The notes under the pieces are model-generated. The model saw only the letters and a list, made by a program, of their open reading frames with translations. It was not told the DNA's origin and made no database searches. Shown piece after piece: positions 5,901 through 6,552 of a stretch of DNA of 6,552 nt. Made by a program: the position numbers and the translations under genes. Every line of letters begins with the position of its first letter. Position 1 is the stretch's first letter. The stretch comes from an uncultured Oscillospiraceae bacterium (GTDB taxonomy: Bacteria; Bacillota; Clostridia; Oscillospirales; Oscillospiraceae): the NCBI GenBank assembly GCA_934630555.1, contig CAKTXB010000112.1, positions 1 to 6,552 of the forward strand, in the 5' to 3' direction.

Positions 5901-6552
5901 TAACCAGCACACCATGGCCCTGCAGGACGAGGCCGTGACTGTGGCTGACCGCGACTACGACGGCAAGATCACGCTGGATGAAGTCCTGCATGCCGCGCAC
6001 GCGGGCTGCCCGGACGGCGCGGACGCGGGCTATGCCACGGCAAACGGTGCTGTGACGAAGCTGTGGGGCGAAGAAAGCAGCAAGGTGCTACTGCGCGCCG
6101 ACGGCGCGGACGCAGTGCTGACGGACGTCATCCGCCCGGAGCAGCACGTTTCGGCCACCGTTAAGACAGAAAGCGGCCGCAGCGATCTGCCCACACAGCC
6201 CGCCAAGGGCAGCAGCAGGCAGGACGCTGCGGACGAAGCCGAAACGGACGGCGGCTTCCGCGATGTGCGCAGCAGCGACTGGTTTGCGGATGCGGTGGAT
6301 TACGTGTCCGAGAACGGTCTCATGACCGGCACGTCGAGCAGCCAGTTCAGCCCGAACGCCGATACGACACGCGGCATGATCGTGACGATTTTGGCGCGTC
6401 TGGGCGGCGAGGACACGGCCAAGAGCAGCCCGTGGTATGAAGCGGGCCGCCAGTGGGCCATGAAGAATGGCATTTCCGACGGCACAAACATGACGGGCGT
6501 CATCACGCGCGAGCAGCTGGCTGCGATGATGTTCCGCTGCGCCGTGGCGAAC
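2941..6552 (+). CDS. Large SLH-anchored surface protein with PQQ-like propeller and EF-hand domain, 3'-truncated
   Basis: I do not recognise this as a named protein. The frame stays open for 1204 codons to the window edge. Residues 1-27 are a signal peptide: KKNR, a hydrophobic run, then SAGAA, with cleavage near A26/A27. Residues about 62-153 look like a beta-sandwich. Residues 155-239 match the cadherin-like beta-sandwich family PF12733 (LKTLSITDVALNETFNAATT...YRLTVQK). Residues 242-316 resemble a PEGA or carboxypeptidase-regulatory fold. Residues about 345-750 show PQQ-like propeller repeats, such as AFNAETLEPLW and YSLDKRTGETISKL, with W355, W449 and W508. Residues 752-970 hold further cadherin-like segments. 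Residues 980-1078 contain a canonical EF-hand loop, DRDYDGKITLDE (1003-1014), followed by GYATANGAVTKLWGEES. An SLH repeat covers 1106-1157; a second starts at 1164 and is cut off. The protein is probably exported and held on the cell wall through SLH-polymer contacts. The B12 riboswitch upstream suggests a B12-related surface role; this is inference. Confidence 0.92.
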   Translation, partial: MKKNRSVCLLLALVLVVGLLPVSAGAAQVEGYLSDIYAGVKMGMPDASTAGLYETTVSSDGHTVTAYVPDSNAMFTLGAKLSSSAPTGSTVSVTYTGTDGKEMKSAISAALLKAGRLMPRQKFISTGTTGNTMTITVVDAKTNNTQTYTVVAERLLTLKTLSITDVALNETFNAATTAYTAATSASQITINAEPYSSAYTVTYNGGDSNVIDLVNGENVINIRVAKDTAETTYRLTVQKVEPVAVRFNVTPAEAQLAVYDHNGLPIRPEADGTYSIMETQAYSYTAACYGYVAADVHVEHAAAGTVDVTLQRAPENDKLKTGLDVQWRDFRNSDVNMSITDAALPIDPMETGLKWVIEDEYKSWSNAPSIGIIVDNAYVYMGGAGVGSSQKYCLFKVSLEDGSVLAQQQMVAACSWGSIPPTYAEGMIFCPLGGGYIQAFNAETLEPLWVYHDPLGKNAQANAPITYSDGYLYVGWSSGDAKDDRNLVCLSVTDEDPTRTDEEKIPMWRRAFAGGFYWAGNLVRGNALIFGSTAEGGADTQTASMYSLDKRTGETISKLTGLWGNVRATPTYDAERGRVYLTSTGGYLYSAALNEQTGELSDLKESEKFASRITSTPLVYDDHVFFCGGSGVVADASGAGGFYIADADTLAYVGSVDMPAYAQSSPLLSTAYEAEGKLYFYNTYNYFPGGIMMTMVDKNDYAHPVNTEIYDAAGHAQFCIVSPVCDRNGTLFYKNDSGAVMAVGKTLANVGSISYSVNGGAMQTMEPSNASERTLLVPPETKQLTIAATGYKGAATTVNGEANQVTLDMSEADEAVATIVVTASNGDTKTYTVNIRRISQNADLSKLVVTTEDNTLANNQRPLTPAFDPAATDYTATGVTSDRYSRIYLWADAADKRATMRVYAVSGIDVKRTGQKEETGELKLSENMGNKYCKLYYQDAATTPAYVRVEVTAEDGTVKNYYVCMTAGAAYAEPVQPVTQTVYVTLYNQHTMALQDEAVTVADRDYDGKITLDEVLHAAHAGCPDGADAGYATANGAVTKLWGEESSKVLLRADGADAVLTDVIRPEQHVSATVKTESGRSDLPTQPAKGSSRQDAADEAETDGGFRDVRSSDWFADAVDYVSENGLMTGTSSSQFSPNADTTRGMIVTILARLGGEDTAKSSPWYEAGRQWAMKNGISDGTNMTGVITREQLAAMMFRCAVAN
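5881..6174 (+). other. Coded domain with EF-hand loop, weakly transcobalamin-like (DUF4430-like)
   Basis: Residues 981-1078 of the surface protein begin TVYVTLYNQHTMALQDEAVTV, then an EF-hand or dockerin-style loop with calcium ligands D1003, D1005, D1007, the backbone of K1009, T1011 and E1014. AAHAG, GYATANG, VTKLWGEES and a final strand HVSATVKTES follow. The layout of two beta strands, a helix, and a late strand preceded by a turn resembles the domain next to SLH repeats in many clostridial proteins, and loosely the DUF4430 (transcobalamin C-terminal-like) fold. The EF-hand loop is clear; the DUF4430 link is a guess from layout. Confidence 0.45.
6256..6552 (+). other. Coded SLH cell-wall anchoring region (one full repeat, one partial)
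   Basis: The first repeat, residues 1106-1157, starts FRDVRSSDWFADAVDYVSEN, continues GLMTGTSSSQFSPN and ends TRGMIVTILARLGG. The second starts SPWYEAGRQWAMKNGISDG and carries the ITRE motif (ITREQLAAMMF) near residue 1188. SLH domains usually come in threes and bind pyruvylated secondary wall polymer, so a third repeat and the stop are expected soon after the right edge. The first repeat has TRGM in place of the ITRE/TRAE-type motif. Confidence 0.9.

Overview
The window comes from a GC-rich member of the Clostridia, most likely an anaerobic gut-type Oscillospiraceae or related lineage. Four things point there: a clostridial-type nifS-nifU-mnmA gene order, strong AAGGAGG ribosome binding sites, a sigma-A promoter driving a long riboswitch leader, and a large exported protein carrying cadherin-like beta-sandwich, PQQ-like propeller and SLH domains. 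The placement rests on family resemblance only; there is no rRNA or other phylogenetic marker here.

Bases 2-2480 form the tail of a sulfur-trafficking operon on the + strand. A cysteine desulfurase (nifS, N-terminus outside the window) takes sulfur from cysteine as a persulfide. A small NifU/IscU-type scaffold builds Fe-S clusters with it. MnmA uses the same persulfide sulfur to make 2-thiouridine at the wobble position of tRNA. The genes are tightly packed: the nifU Shine-Dalgarno overlaps the nifS stop, and the nifU stop shares a base with the mnmA ATG. The unit ends at a strong intrinsic terminator (2515-2545).

Bases 2546-2940 have no gene but are full of regulatory structure. A near-consensus promoter (TTGAAA, 17 bp, TATGAT) starts a leader of about 340 nt. 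It holds a compact cobalamin (B12) riboswitch, a candidate antiterminator, an intrinsic terminator with a GAAA loop, then a perfect 22-bp palindrome, a second strong hairpin, a tandem 8-bp repeat and a short hairpin just before a perfect Shine-Dalgarno.

Bases 2941-6552 are one open reading frame that runs off the right edge (1204 codons, no stop). It has a signal peptide, cadherin-like beta-sandwich segments, a PEGA-like segment, a PQQ-like beta-propeller, another beta-sandwich segment, a domain with a canonical EF-hand-type calcium loop followed by a segment weakly resembling the transcobalamin-like DUF4430 fold, and SLH repeats for anchoring to the cell wall. The most interesting point is this coupling: a B12-sensing riboswitch controls a large surface-anchored protein that is not a known B12 transporter or enzyme, which suggests a surface B12-capture or B12-related function.
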